NCBI GenBank assembly: GCA_051295955.1
Contig: JBPDWA010000006.1
Span: 1 to 64,000, forward strand
Direction of reading: 5' to 3'
DNA length: 64,000 nucleotides
DNA from: Enterococcus faecalis_A
Lineage (GTDB): Bacteria; Bacillota; Bacilli; Lactobacillales; Enterococcaceae
Of this stretch, positions 1-8,322 are shown one piece after another (within the stretch, counting starts at the first letter, position 1; each line of letters opens with the position of its first letter). The notes beneath the pieces are model-generated. The model made no database searches, was not told where the DNA came from, and worked only from the letters and a program-made list of their open reading frames with translations. The translations under genes and the position numbers were made by a program.

Positions 1-2
1 TT

Positions 3-203
3 TTAGATGCTATGCAGGCGATGGGGTGTACGGAACAAACAATGGTGACAATTCCTTCACAGAAATTTCAAGAAAAGCTAAGCTTGACGCATCAAATGAG
101 TAGTAAATTTCGTGACTTAACTAAAGATATTACCGCAAAAATAGGTGAATTAATTCAACGAGATCAAGAAATAGCGAACCAAATCAACGAAGCAGTGACT
201 TGA
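3..203 (+). CDS. C-terminal part of an unidentified small helical protein (5' end outside window)
   Basis: The reading frame is open from the left edge of the window to a TGA at 201-203, so an internal ATG at 12 need not be the true start. The visible 66 residues are polar and predicted helical, rich in Gln, Glu, Lys and Ile, with no cysteine pair, no membrane segment and no motif I recognise. The size and helical character would fit a small secreted or toxin-associated helical protein, but nothing visible proves this. The sequence just downstream is degraded, so the gene may lie at the edge of a decaying accessory region. Confidence 0.45.
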   Translation, partial: LDAMQAMGCTEQTMVTIPSQKFQEKLSLTHQMSSKFRDLTKDITAKIGELIQRDQEIANQINEAVT

Positions 204-834
204 CCATAAAAAGCGTGGAACGTTGTCTGAGAAAACTAAGAACTATACAGTTGGGCAAAATTAATAATCGCTTTATTTCATTACGATTGCGGTGGTATCG
301 TTAGGTTCAGTTGGCGCTATTTGTTACTGGTTAATTTGTATCAAATATTGTTCAGATGCTAATTCTTCAAGCTATTGATAGTCTTGGTTATTTATTTTAA
401 CAGTTTTGTCAGCTTGTTTGATAAGCATACCTAAATTACAAGCGGAGATAGTGTGCCGTCACTGCTAGTGAATATATTGACAGTGTTAATAAAAAATAAG
501 TTATTCTTTTGTGATATTCCTTATTCGCCGACAACCTCCCTTCATGTTATTTGCGAGTACTATATCTGTTACGCTTACTCTGTGAATGATGTAGGAGTGG
601 TTATTTTTTTGATAAAGTTGTTTAAGCTTGTTTTTTACTATAATCAGCTAGAACTAGGGAAGCAATCCTTATATTAAGGACTTTTTCCTTTTCTTATTTG
701 CATTTTATCAACTATATAAAAATGTTATTGTTCCCTTTTTAAATACAGAAAAGTGAGCAAACAAAAATTTATTTTAAGGTATTGTGTCAAAAAAATAAAA
801 GCGTATTTCTATGTATTTTTAGCCGAAAAATAGG
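204..834. other. Gene-poor, apparently degraded stretch
   Basis: No convincing gene is present. A short frame opens with TTG at 223 and stops after 13 codons. Just beyond, a different frame encodes a hydrophobic stretch of about 20 residues (roughly 265-350), which would fit the remnant of a small membrane protein broken by a frameshift. A 74-codon GTG-start frame at 453-677 has no plausible ribosome binding site and odd composition. Confidence 0.5.
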
Positions 835-866
835 CGTAAACACGTAAAATAAAATTCGTGTTTACG
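835..866 (-). terminator. Hairpin terminator downstream of tRNA-Arg(UCU)
   Basis: A perfect 10-bp inverted repeat (CGTAAACACG at 835-844, CGTGTTTACG at 857-866) lies 17 bp beyond the 3' end of the minus-strand tRNA. A T-rich run follows on the minus strand and a shorter one on the plus strand, so it may act in both directions. Confidence 0.6.
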
Positions 867-883
867 TCTATTTTATTTATTGA

Positions 884-957
884 CGTCACAGGAGGGATTC
901 GAACCCCCGACCGTCCGCTTAGAAGGCGGATGCTCTATCCGGCTGAGCTACTGTGAC
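884..957 (-). tRNA. tRNA-Arg, anticodon UCU
   Basis: Read on the minus strand this 74-nt segment folds as a full cloverleaf. The 7-bp acceptor stem is GTCACAG/CTGTGAC. The D arm has GCTC/GAGC, the anticodon stem is TCCGC/GCGGA with loop CTTCTAA, and the T arm carries the GGTTCGAAT core. The anticodon TCT reads AGA arginine codons. The discriminator base is G and CCA is not encoded. A hairpin terminator follows at 835-866. Confidence 0.95.
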
Positions 958-1156
958 AATACGTTAGCAACAAAAACTATTATATGAAATCATCAACTGA
1001 ATGTCAATCTATATTTGTTATTTTTGCGATAACAGCTAGGGGCTAGAATACTAATGATTAATCAGATTTAATATTCAGAAAATTAAAACAAATGTATTGG
1101 CTTTTACATGAAATTTAAGTATCTTGTTAACAATAATAAAAAAACAGGTGTTTATT

Positions 1157-1243
1157 ATGAAGCAGGACTCTTTTTTAGATGTTAACTAAAAGAGTTCTAT
1201 TCGCATTGCATGAAGGAATTGCCTTTATGGAATGCTTTTTTTA
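1157..1243 (+). promoter_or_regulatory. Attenuator-like leader of the decayed leucine operon
   Basis: Two consecutive hairpins lie upstream of the leuA remnant. The first pairs GGACTCTTTT (1165-1174) with AAAAGAGTTC (1188-1197). The second spans about 1203-1235 and runs into seven T residues, the form of an intrinsic terminator. A 10-codon frame (ATG at 1157) crosses the first hairpin. It is not leucine-rich and no T-box consensus was found, so the control mechanism is open. This is probably a relic, given the state of the genes behind it. Confidence 0.45.
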
Positions 1244-1282
1244 TACCCTTTAATAAAAAGCTTTTAAAAAAGGAGGAGCACC

Positions 1283-2574
1283 ATGAAAAAAATTTCATTT
1301 TTTTGATATTACCTTAAGGGATGGAGAACAAACACCTAGGGTCAACTTTAACACGAAAGAAAAAGTTCAACTTGCATTGCAGCTGGAAAAATGGGGCACT
1401 GATGTGATTGAGGCCGGATTTTCTATCGCTTCGTCGGGTGACTTTGAAGCTGTTGCAACAATTGGGAAAGCAGCTAGTAAAATGACGGTAACTGGCTTGG
1501 CGCGTTGTCAGAATGAAGATATTGATCGTGCTTACGAAGCACTAAAAACGGCGGAATTTCCTCAAATACATGTGTTTTAGGCAACTGATGAGGTTTATAT
1601 GAACTACAAATTAAAAATGACAAAAGCTAAAGTATTAGCGTCCATCAAAAAATACGTGACGTATATTAGTTTGCTGTTTGAAAAAGTCCATTTTTCTCTG
1701 GAAGACGCTACTCGCACCAAAAAAAATATTTTTACTGGAAGCCATTCAAACAGCTGTTGCTGCTGGAGCTAAAATTAGTAATAGCCCTGATACGGTGGGC
1801 TATACTAATTTGACGGCCTACGGCGCTTTGTTTGCCTATTTAATCAACAATCTTCAAAGTAGTAAAGAAATTATTTTTCTTCTCATTGCCATGATGATTG
1901 GGGTATGGCCACCGCCAATAGCTTGTCGGCAATTGAAAAAGGTGCGAGACGGGTTGAAGGAACCATAAATGGTATTGGCGAACGGGCTGGCAATACAGCG
2001 TTGGAAGAAGTAGCCGTCGCTTTGGAGATTTGCCGTGATTTTTATCAATGTAAAAGTACGATTCAGTTGACAGAAACCAAACATACTAGCGATCTGGTCG
2101 GCATTGTTGTTCCAAAAACAAAGCAATTATTGGAGAAAATGCGTATGCCCATGTATTTGGTATACATCAAGATGGAAGATTAAAAAATCCTGAAACTTAT
2201 GAATTATTACTCCTCAGCTAGTTGGCGTTGATACTAATACGTTACCTTTAGGAAAACTTTCAGACCGACACGCTTTTATGACCAAGTTAAAGGAGTTGGG
2301 CTATCAGCTTTTAACGGCCGCTAGTCAACAGCTTTTTCAGAAGCTTAAGGTATTGGCAGGCAAGAAAAGAAGATTACTGACCAGGATTTGCTTGCTTTAA
2401 TAGTAGACGAGGTACGACTTGAGCAATAGCAATAGCAATAGCAATTGTTTGCAATTCAGCTGCAATATGTTTCCAATGAGTTTCAAGGAGCCATTGTCTC
2501 GGTCATTGAAGATTAAAACAAAGCATACCGCTTCTACCATTGGTTGCGGTACCATCCAAGCAATTTACAATGCA
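1283..2574 (+). pseudogene. leuA: Decayed 2-isopropylmalate synthase gene
   Basis: LeuA condenses acetyl-CoA with 2-oxoisovalerate as the first committed step of leucine synthesis. A good ribosome binding site (AGGAGG, 1271-1276) precedes ATG 1283. The frame breaks after seven codons at a run of seven T residues, one more than the frame needs. Beyond it the family signature is clear: DITLRDGEQTP, then DVIEAGF. An in-frame TAG at 1578 and several later frameshifts divide the rest into pieces. These carry the DATRT block, the PDTVGYTN-like block, and the GMATANSL and ERAGNTALEE blocks. The C-terminal regulatory domain is still recognisable up to an ASTIGCGTIQAIYNA-like stretch ending about 2574. 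There the sequence passes straight into the middle of leuC, with no leuA stop. Confidence 0.9.
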
Positions 2575-2575
2575 A

Positions 2576-3467
2576 ATGGGAATTAAGCTTACAGGTGAAC
2601 TACAGCCGGGAATATATGCCCAAGATATTATGTTAGCGTTAATTGCTCGTTATGGCGTTACGTTTGGTGTTGGCTATGCTGTTGAGTTCTATGGCCCATT
2701 AAAAAGCTTACGATGGAAGAACGCATGCCCCTTTGTAATATGGTCATTGAAGGTGGGCGAAAATGTGGATGATTGCACCGGATGAAAAAATATATGCTTA
2801 TGCTAAAAACCGTGAGTAAGCTCCGGTAGATTTTGCCGCTGTCTTAGCCGGTTGGCAGTAGCTTTATACCGATGAAATGGCTAAATTTGCTTATGAATTA
2901 ATGGTGGATGTCACTGAATTAGCTCCTTTTATCACTTGGGGCACCAATCCAGAAATGGGCGTAGCTGTAGCTTTCCCTGAAGCTTTTCCTGATATTAAAA
3001 AATGAAGCTCAGCGCTATGCTTATGAATATATGGACTTACAGTCGGGACAGACAGCAGCGGAGATTCCGGTTCGTTATGTTTTTATGGGTCCCTGTACCA
3101 ATGGCCGATTGTCCGATTTACAAGAGGCAGCGAAAATTAACCAAGGAAAGCAGATCAAAGTCGGTGTGACCGGATTGTTGTTCTAGGGTCACACCCAGGT
3201 CGAGCGGCTGCTGAAAAAATAGGTTTGGACCAAATATTTATGACAGCGGGAGTTGAGGGACGTCAACCTGGCTGCTCTATGTGCTTAGGCATGAATCCTG
3301 ATAAGGTACCGGAATGCATGCACTGTGCGTCAACTTTTAATCGCAATTTTATCGGCCGTCAAGGAAAAAATGCTCGGATGTACTTATGCAGTCCAGCCAT
3401 GGCCGCTCTCGCAGCGCTCAATGGCACATTTGTCGATGTTCGTACTTTAACTAGGAGGAAATCATTA
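2576..3467 (+). pseudogene. leuC: Decayed, 5'-truncated isopropylmalate isomerase large subunit
   Basis: LeuC is the aconitase-fold large subunit that isomerises 2- to 3-isopropylmalate. Only about the second half to two thirds remains. The sequence starts inside the family at the block GIKLTGELQPGIYAQD, followed by YGVTFGVGYAVEFYG. Further pieces in shifting frames include WGTNPEMG, the TNGR block and GLDQIF. The last intact segment has the GCSMCLGMNPD motif, whose cysteines would ligate the 4Fe-4S cluster, and ends in NGTFVDVR. Several frameshifts and in-frame stops are visible between 2785 and 3225. The start, the first cluster cysteine region and all of leuB are missing, consistent with one internal deletion between leuA and leuC. 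Confidence 0.88.
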
Positions 3468-4048
3468 ATAGAATCATTTACAGTATATAAAGGAAAAACT
3501 GTTTTTTTCATGTTGGATACTATTGATACTGTTCAATTAATCCCTAAAGCATAATCGAACCGGATTGAAAAGACTGGATTTGGTGAATTTCTTTTTGATG
3601 ACTGATGTTATTTAGTGAATCGCCAACAAAAACCGGACTTTGTCTTAATTAAACCGCAATATAGTGAAGCAACGATTTTGGTTGCTGGAGATAATTTTGG
3701 GTCGGGTTCATCTAAAGAATATGCAGCATGGCCTCTACTAAATTATGGCATTAAAGTGGTCATCACTAAAGGTTTTAGTTATTTTTTTTTATGAACGCTA
3801 TTAAAAATGGCTTATTACCGCTAGTTTTACGGCAAGCTGCTTAAACTTATTTGACAGCCTTAGCGCCTTCAGCTGTTGTTACGATTGCTTTACAGCAACA
3901 AAAAGTAAACACCGCTACTGACTCTTTTACTTTTGAGATTGCCGCTACTAGGCAGTATAAATTGCTTAATGGTCTGAATGAAATTGAAAGCACCATGCAA
4001 AAGCTTGCAGCGATTGAAGCCTACGAAAAAATCAGACCTCTTTATTAA
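3468..4048 (+). pseudogene. leuD: Decayed isopropylmalate isomerase small subunit
   Basis: A strong ribosome binding site (AGGAGGAAA, near 3453) precedes what should be the start codon, but the triplet at 3468 is ATA followed by ESFTVYKGKTV, so the start appears to be mutated. Family blocks then follow in order: MLDTIDTVQLIPK, RIEKTGFGEFLF, PDFVL, ILVAGDNFGSGSS (the conserved substrate loop) and the C-terminal EAYEKIRPLY. In-frame stops at 3552 and near 3600, and frameshifts near 3790, interrupt it. LeuD would pair with LeuC, which is also broken here. Confidence 0.88.
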
Positions 4049-4124
4049 AAGAGAACAGCCGGAAAGTTGGATGAAAATCTTTTTTTTCATTGACTACGTA
4101 CTTATTTTTTGTTAAAGTGATATT

Positions 4125-4220
4125 GTTGTAATTGTGGACTCCACAGCTACAACCGCACAGAACAAGTCAATAAGCATGAGCTAGAATCATCACTTGGGAT
4201 GGCGAGTCTAAGTTTAAAAG
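4125..4220 (+). promoter_or_regulatory. Probable L21 leader (ribosomal protein autoregulation)
   Basis: The roughly 100 bp before rplU can form hairpins, for example GTGGACTCCAC at 4133-4143. It is in the position of the L21 leader found before rplU in many Firmicutes. The assignment rests on position and general foldability; I did not match the family consensus. Confidence 0.4.
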
Positions 4221-4238
4221 AAGGAGGTGCTGTATAGC

Positions 4239-4547
4239 ATGTACGCAATTATTAAAACTGGTGGCAAACAAGTAAAAGTTGAAGTCGGCCAAGTAATCTA
4301 CGTCGAAAAATTAAACGCAGAAGCTGGCGAAAAAGTTGTCTTTGACGAAGTAATTTTAGTAGGTGGCGATTCTACAAAAGTTGGAACACCAACTGTTGCA
4401 GGAGCGACTGTTGAAGGAACAGTGGAAAAACACGGCAAACAAAAGAAAGTCGTAACGTTCCAATACAAACCCAAAAAACATTCACACCGTAAACAAGGCC
4501 ACCGTCAACCTTACACAAAAGTAGTTATTGAAGCAATCAACGCTTAG
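4239..4547 (+). CDS. rplU: 50S ribosomal protein L21
   Basis: L21 binds 23S rRNA and is a structural part of the large ribosomal subunit. The 102-residue product begins MYAIIKTGGKQ and carries the conserved FDEVILVG and YKPKKHSHRKQGHRQPYT blocks near the C-terminus, which are diagnostic, and it has the family's usual length. ATG 4239 is chosen over an upstream in-frame GTG at 4227 because AAGGAGG at 4221-4227 is properly spaced only for the ATG. It leads the rplU-prp-rpmA operon conserved across Firmicutes. Confidence 0.97.
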   Translation: MYAIIKTGGKQVKVEVGQVIYVEKLNAEAGEKVVFDEVILVGGDSTKVGTPTVAGATVEGTVEKHGKQKKVVTFQYKPKKHSHRKQGHRQPYTKVVIEAINA

Positions 4548-4578
4548 TCTTTTAGGTTCTAAGAAAGAAGGCCTATTA

Positions 4579-4923
4579 ATGATTACAGGTACGTTTAAGC
4601 GTAATGAGGCAGGTCGAATCGTTTCATTCGAATTAAGTGGACACGCTGAAGCGGGTCCTTATGGCAGCGATATTGTTTGTGCAGCTGTTTCGGCACTTGC
4701 TATCAGCACAGTCAACGGGATTGATGCTTTAGCTGGTTTTGAACCAATTGTCGAAATGAATGAAGACGAAGGCGGTTACCTGTATGTCGGAACGCTTTCG
4801 ACAATCAATCAGGAACAAAAAAATATTGCCCAAATTCTATTAGAAAATCTATTATTAGGTTTACAGACAATAGAAAAAGAAAATCTTGAATTTATTCAAA
4901 TAAATACAATTACAGAAAAGTAG
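4579..4923 (+). CDS. prp: Ribosomal-processing cysteine protease Prp
   Basis: Prp (YsxB family) removes the N-terminal extension of ribosomal protein L27 in Firmicutes, a step shown to be essential in Staphylococcus aureus. The 114-residue protein has the family signature SGHAEAGPYGSDIVCAAVSAL, which places the catalytic pair at His22 and Cys34. ATG 4579 is preceded by AGAAAGAAGG. An earlier in-frame start at 4528 would overlap rplU and lacks a binding site. The next gene, rpmA, encodes an L27 with exactly the extension this enzyme cuts. Confidence 0.93.
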   Translation: MITGTFKRNEAGRIVSFELSGHAEAGPYGSDIVCAAVSALAISTVNGIDALAGFEPIVEMNEDEGGYLYVGTLSTINQEQKNIAQILLENLLLGLQTIEKENLEFIQINTITEK

Positions 4924-4935
4924 GAGGTGCAGTCG

Positions 4936-5223
4936 ATGTTGCTAACTATGAATTTACAATTATTTGCCCACAAAAAAGGTGGCGGTTCTACTTCCAACGG
5001 CCGTGACTCTGAATCTAAACGCCTAGGCGCAAAAAGTGCTGATGGTCAAACAGTAACTGGTGGATCAATTTTATACCGTCAACGCGGAACAAAAATTTAT
5101 CCAGGAGTAAACGTGGGGATTGGTGGTGACGATACTTTATTCGCTAAAGTTGACGGCGTAGTACGTTTTGAACGTAAAGGTCGTGACAAAAAACAAGTAT
5201 CTGTTTATCCAGTAGCACAATAA
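4936..5223 (+). CDS. rpmA: 50S ribosomal protein L27 with cleavable N-terminal extension
   Basis: L27 sits near the peptidyl transferase centre, where its N-terminus reaches the tRNA ends. The product begins MLLTMNLQLFAHKKGGGST. The mature protein would start at AHKKGG, after cleavage following the NLQLF sequence recognised by Prp. The remainder (SKRLGAKSADGQ, ILYRQRGTKIYPG, GDDTLFAKVDGVVRFE) is typical. ATG 4936 follows AGGAGG (4922-4927) at 8 nt; the next ATG at 4948 is also possible. A strong terminator ends the operon 15 bp after the stop. Confidence 0.96.
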   Translation: MLLTMNLQLFAHKKGGGSTSNGRDSESKRLGAKSADGQTVTGGSILYRQRGTKIYPGVNVGIGGDDTLFAKVDGVVRFERKGRDKKQVSVYPVAQ

Positions 5224-5237
5224 TTTATGAATCACTA

Positions 5238-5277
5238 AAGCTCTGTCTCTTGTAAAGCAAGAGATAGAGCTTTTTTT
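5238..5277 (+). terminator. Rho-independent terminator of rplU-prp-rpmA
   Basis: A 15-bp stem with one mismatch (AAGCTCTGTCTCTTG paired with CAAGAGATAGAGCTT) and a 5-nt loop is followed by a run of seven T residues. Confidence 0.92.
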
Positions 5278-5369
5278 GATGAATAAAAATGGCCGGTGAA
5301 AATAACGCTTCTTTAGTCAGCTTATAAAGTAGAGTGACGAAAAAATAGAGAAAATAATTCAAAAAATAC

Positions 5370-5399
5370 TTGTCTAATTATTGAAAATAATGGTATATT
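5370..5399 (+). promoter_or_regulatory. Candidate promoter of the psiE-like gene
   Basis: TTGTCT and TATATT are separated by 18 bp, about 40 bp before the start codon and downstream of the rpmA terminator. Confidence 0.5.
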
Positions 5400-5441
5400 A
5401 AAAATGAAAAAAATAATATACATATAGGAAAGAAGGGTACT

Positions 5442-5894
5442 ATGCAAGCAAATTTTGATAAAATAAAAAAATATGTTCACTGGATTTTAGATTGTGTTTT
5501 AGGGATATTGGGTCTATTAATTGTAATATTTATGGTTCGTCATTTGGTTGATATCAGTACATATATTTTCAAACCGATGTCGCCTACAAACTTTTCGCAA
5601 GTGATGCAGGAAGTAATTTCATTTTTCATGTTGTTTGAGTTTATTATGATGATTTTGCGCTATATTCAAGAAGGACACCATATTCCTATCCGCTACCTTA
5701 TACTAATTTGTATTACGGCTATTTTACGCCAATTGATGGTGATCCACGGAGAAGGCATGCAGACCTTATTGCTAGCTTTTTCAATCTTGTTACTAGTCTG
5801 TGTTCTTTATATTTTGGGATTAAGCGGAAACCAATTTCACTCATCAGGTAAGTCAACAATGGAAGAAGACTTTATAGGCGAAAAGAAGCGCTGA
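5442..5894 (+). CDS. psiE: PsiE-family membrane protein
   Basis: This 150-residue protein has four hydrophobic segments at about residues 12-32, 60-78, 85-103 and 105-125, with short loops. The middle section, with MLFEFIMMILRYIQEGHHIP then RYLILICITAILRQLMV, is the conserved core of the phosphate-starvation-inducible PsiE family. The molecular function of that family is unknown; in Escherichia coli the gene responds to phosphate and cAMP. The C-terminus is charged. It stands alone with its own promoter and an AAGAAGG binding site. The regulation known from E. coli should not be assumed here. Confidence 0.8.
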   Translation: MQANFDKIKKYVHWILDCVLGILGLLIVIFMVRHLVDISTYIFKPMSPTNFSQVMQEVISFFMLFEFIMMILRYIQEGHHIPIRYLILICITAILRQLMVIHGEGMQTLLLAFSILLLVCVLYILGLSGNQFHSSGKSTMEEDFIGEKKR

Positions 5895-5909
5895 GCAGCA
5901 GGGGAATCC

Positions 5910-5938
5910 TTGACGCTGTTTTTGGCTTAGTGTATAGT
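5910..5938 (+). promoter_or_regulatory. Strong candidate sigma-A promoter
   Basis: TTGACG and TATAGT are separated by exactly 17 bp. The promoter lies just after psiE and points at the 53-aa ORF at 6053, leaving an untranslated leader of about 105 nt. Confidence 0.65.
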
Positions 5939-6052
5939 GTTGGTAATTTAAATATTAAATGTTTTTTAATTATTAATCTTAAAAAAATAAAAAACTTAAT
6001 AAAATAGCAAACTTTATCAGTTATACTGAAGAGAATGAAAGGGGGAATGCTT

Positions 6053-6214
6053 ATGTACGCAGTGAAAGTCTTGCATGGCTATATTACAAAGGAAGGACGG
6101 CGTACACGTGACAAACAAAGTGCAATTATATTTTCAGATAAGAAAGTAGCCATGCAATTTGCGGACAAAATTGGCGGCCGCGTGAAAAAAATGAATGACA
6201 CACTTGGTAACTAG
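6053..6214 (+). CDS. Small basic protein of unknown function, 53 aa
   Basis: A 53-codon frame runs from ATG 6053, preceded by AAAGGGGGA, to TAG 6214. It has its own promoter (5910-5938) and is followed by a strong terminator (6268-6312), so it forms a complete transcription unit. The protein starts MYAVKVLHGYITKEGRRTRD, is rich in Lys and Arg, has no membrane segment and no cysteine, and the sequence AIIFSDKKVAMQFADKIGG suggests a compact alpha/beta fold. I do not recognise the family. The unit organisation and codon use make it a likely real gene. Confidence 0.7.
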   Translation: MYAVKVLHGYITKEGRRTRDKQSAIIFSDKKVAMQFADKIGGRVKKMNDTLGN

Positions 6215-6267
6215 GAAGTCAAGCAGAGCAGAAGGCGGAGAATTTAAGTGAAGCGTTTAATAAACTA

Positions 6268-6312
6268 AAGAAGAGAAAACAGACTGGATACCTGTCGTTT
6301 TCTCTTCTTTTT
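6268..6312 (+). terminator. Rho-independent terminator
   Basis: A perfect 13-bp stem (AAGAAGAGAAAAC with GTTTTCTCTTCTT) runs into a T tract. It ends the unit carrying the 53-aa ORF. Confidence 0.9.
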
Positions 6313-6462
6313 TGTTGATTTACACTTATCAAAAGGCGCCCTCAAGGGACTAGTTGATTTCCTTAGAAATTGGTTAAAAGGAATCTAACGCACCTCGTGT
6401 TTTTCTCCGATGAGTTTGCTATAATAAATGAGAAAATAAAAAAAGAAAGCTGAGTGAAGCAG

Positions 6463-7527
6463 ATGACAGCAAGAGTAGAAAAGCTACGACAATTAATGAA
6501 AAAAAATGATTTAACAGGCTTTTTAGTGACGAGTCCTTTTAATTTACGCTATTTGACTGATTTCACTGGAACGACGGGATTAGCGCTGATTACGCTCGAA
6601 CAAGCCTATTTTGTAACAGATTTCCGTTATACGGAACAAGCAGCTGCTCAAGCGCAAGGGTTCGAAATTGTAAAAAATAATGGCCCGATATTTGATGAAG
6701 TAGTGAACCTTGTAGAACAAGCGCAATTAGAAAATGTAGCCTTTGAGGAACGACAAGTAAATTTTGCCGATTACAGTATATTGGAAGAACTTCTTCCTTG
6801 TGAGTTGATACCTGTTTCAGGGTTGATTGAAAGTTTGCGGGAAGTAAAAGAGGCTAGCGAGATTACTTTAATTCAGAAAGCTTGTGAAATTGCGGATGCC
6901 GGTTTTAAGCACGTGCTTGAAATTATTAAACCTGGTATGACAGAAATTGAAGTGGCCAATCAACTGGATTTTTTCATGCGCTCTAAAGGCGCTTCCGGCG
7001 TTTCTTTTGACATAATCGTAGCTAGCGGCCTCCGTTCGGCTATGCCTCATGGCGTTGCCTCTTCAAAAGTCATTGAAGCCGGTGATTTAATTACCTTAGA
7101 TTTCGGTTGTTACTATGAAGGCTACGTTTCTGATATGACCAGAACTTTTGCACTCGGTTCCATTGATGAGAAATTAAAAGAGATCTATCAAATTGTTCTA
7201 GAAGCTCAGTTGAAAGTTTTAGAAGCAGCTAAACCGGGTTTAACTGGGGTTCAATTGGATGCGATTGCTCGTGATCATATTGCTGCTTATGGTTATGGTG
7301 ATGCGTTTGGACATAGTACGGGACATGGGATTGGTTTGGAAATTCATGAAGGCCCCAATGTATCTTTCCGTGCCGAGCAACCATTCGTACCAGGCAATGT
7401 AATTACTGATGAACCGGGTATTTATATACCAGGACTTGGCGGTGTGCGGATTGAAGATGACTTGTTAATCACAGCTGATGGCAATCAAGTACTCACTCAT
7501 GCACCAAAAGAAATAATTATTTTATAG
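6463..7527 (+). CDS. pepP: Xaa-Pro aminopeptidase, M24 family
   Basis: The product is a cytoplasmic metallopeptidase that would release N-terminal residues preceding proline. Of its 354 residues, the first 125 or so form the creatinase-like N-terminal domain. The pita-bread catalytic domain follows with the metal ligands in the expected blocks: LDFGCYYEGYVSDMTRTF (two Asp), GHSTGHGIGLEIHEGP (His), DEPGIYIPG (Glu) and GVRIEDD (Glu). A TATAAT box lies at 6420-6425. ATG 6463 gives the usual MTARVEKLRQLM start; a GTG at 6454 is possible but sits very close to the weak binding site. In many Firmicutes efp follows this gene; here about 800 bp of gene-poor sequence comes next. Confidence 0.9.
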   Translation: MTARVEKLRQLMKKNDLTGFLVTSPFNLRYLTDFTGTTGLALITLEQAYFVTDFRYTEQAAAQAQGFEIVKNNGPIFDEVVNLVEQAQLENVAFEERQVNFADYSILEELLPCELIPVSGLIESLREVKEASEITLIQKACEIADAGFKHVLEIIKPGMTEIEVANQLDFFMRSKGASGVSFDIIVASGLRSAMPHGVASSKVIEAGDLITLDFGCYYEGYVSDMTRTFALGSIDEKLKEIYQIVLEAQLKVLEAAKPGLTGVQLDAIARDHIAAYGYGDAFGHSTGHGIGLEIHEGPNVSFRAEQPFVPGNVITDEPGIYIPGLGGVRIEDDLLITADGNQVLTHAPKEIIIL

Positions 7528-8322
7528 CATACAGAAGCTCTTTGACTATTCGGGCTTAACAAGGTTGAACAATGATTTTGTCATGCAGCGTCAGCAACAT
7601 GGCAGGTCCTGGGTTTGTTTTAAATTCTAGTCAGCGAAAATGGGCAAGCATATCTAGAAATTTGAACCTTTGGAAACGATGGGAACATCTAAATTATCTG
7701 GTAGCAGCCAGAAAAACGTAATGAAGTTAACAGAAAACTTTGGGGATATGCAGAACCGTATAGTTATTTTAGCAAACCAAAATCAACTGAGTTTTTTAAA
7801 AATGAGTATGAATGAACATTGAGTCAAACTCTTAAAATATTTTGCAACTGAATAAAAAACGGGGAAATACTTCGCTTTTGCAGAAGTGTTTTTTCGGTTA
7901 AACAAGCAAAAGAATCTTTGATTTTTTAAAAGGAACTTCGCTTTTCTGGTAGCGAAACTAGCTATTTAATGATACACTAGGAACGAGCAAATGATAGCAT
8001 AATGCAGAAAATGTTCTTTGACAATGCAAGGGTGATAAGGTAGTATGTTTCCGTGCGCAAAGAATGGAAGGAAACGCAAACTTTCACAATATCATCAATG
8101 AAATTAGCGCATTTGACAAATGAGAAGCCTTACGGAAGAGTCGTGTCGATTGAAGAGCATACTTTAAAAAACACCGCTGTGGCTTTGTCCACTTACCAGC
8201 TTGTTTTAGTAGCTACTGAATAGGCGCAGGCTGGAAAGGACTGTTTGAACGGCTGGCAAAGGGTGTTTCGTTGGCTGTTGACTAGCTTGAACTCGTTTGG
8301 AATCGATGAGGAGGACAAAAGA
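7528..8322 (+). other. Gene-poor stretch where efp often sits; probable gene remnants
   Basis: No full gene is present. A terminator-like hairpin (AATACTTC 7867-7874 with GAAGTGTT 7883-7890, then T residues) suggests an upstream transcription unit once ended here. A 40-codon frame from ATGGCAGG near 7600 and an adjacent frame of about 50 codons look like two halves of something frameshifted. A GTG-start frame of 56 codons (8053-8223) has protein-like composition (VRKEWKETQTF, NEKPYGRVVSIEEHTLKN) but no good binding site and no family I recognise. No EF-P signature could be read here in any frame. Confidence 0.5.

Noticed and set aside
453..677. 74-codon frame starting with GTG
   Set aside because: No ribosome binding site, composition unlike the other proteins, and it sits in a decayed AT-rich region.
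1130..1282. T-box riboswitch before leuA
   Set aside because: Two hairpins are present, but no T-box consensus or specifier-like stem I could be found.
1678..1968. 96-codon plus-strand frame as a separate gene
   Set aside because: Its middle part is LeuA sequence; its apparent start and end are frameshift artefacts within the remnant.
1854..2126. 90-codon minus-strand frame inside leuA
   Set aside because: It is antisense to clearly recognisable LeuA protein blocks, so it is a shadow of the pseudogene.
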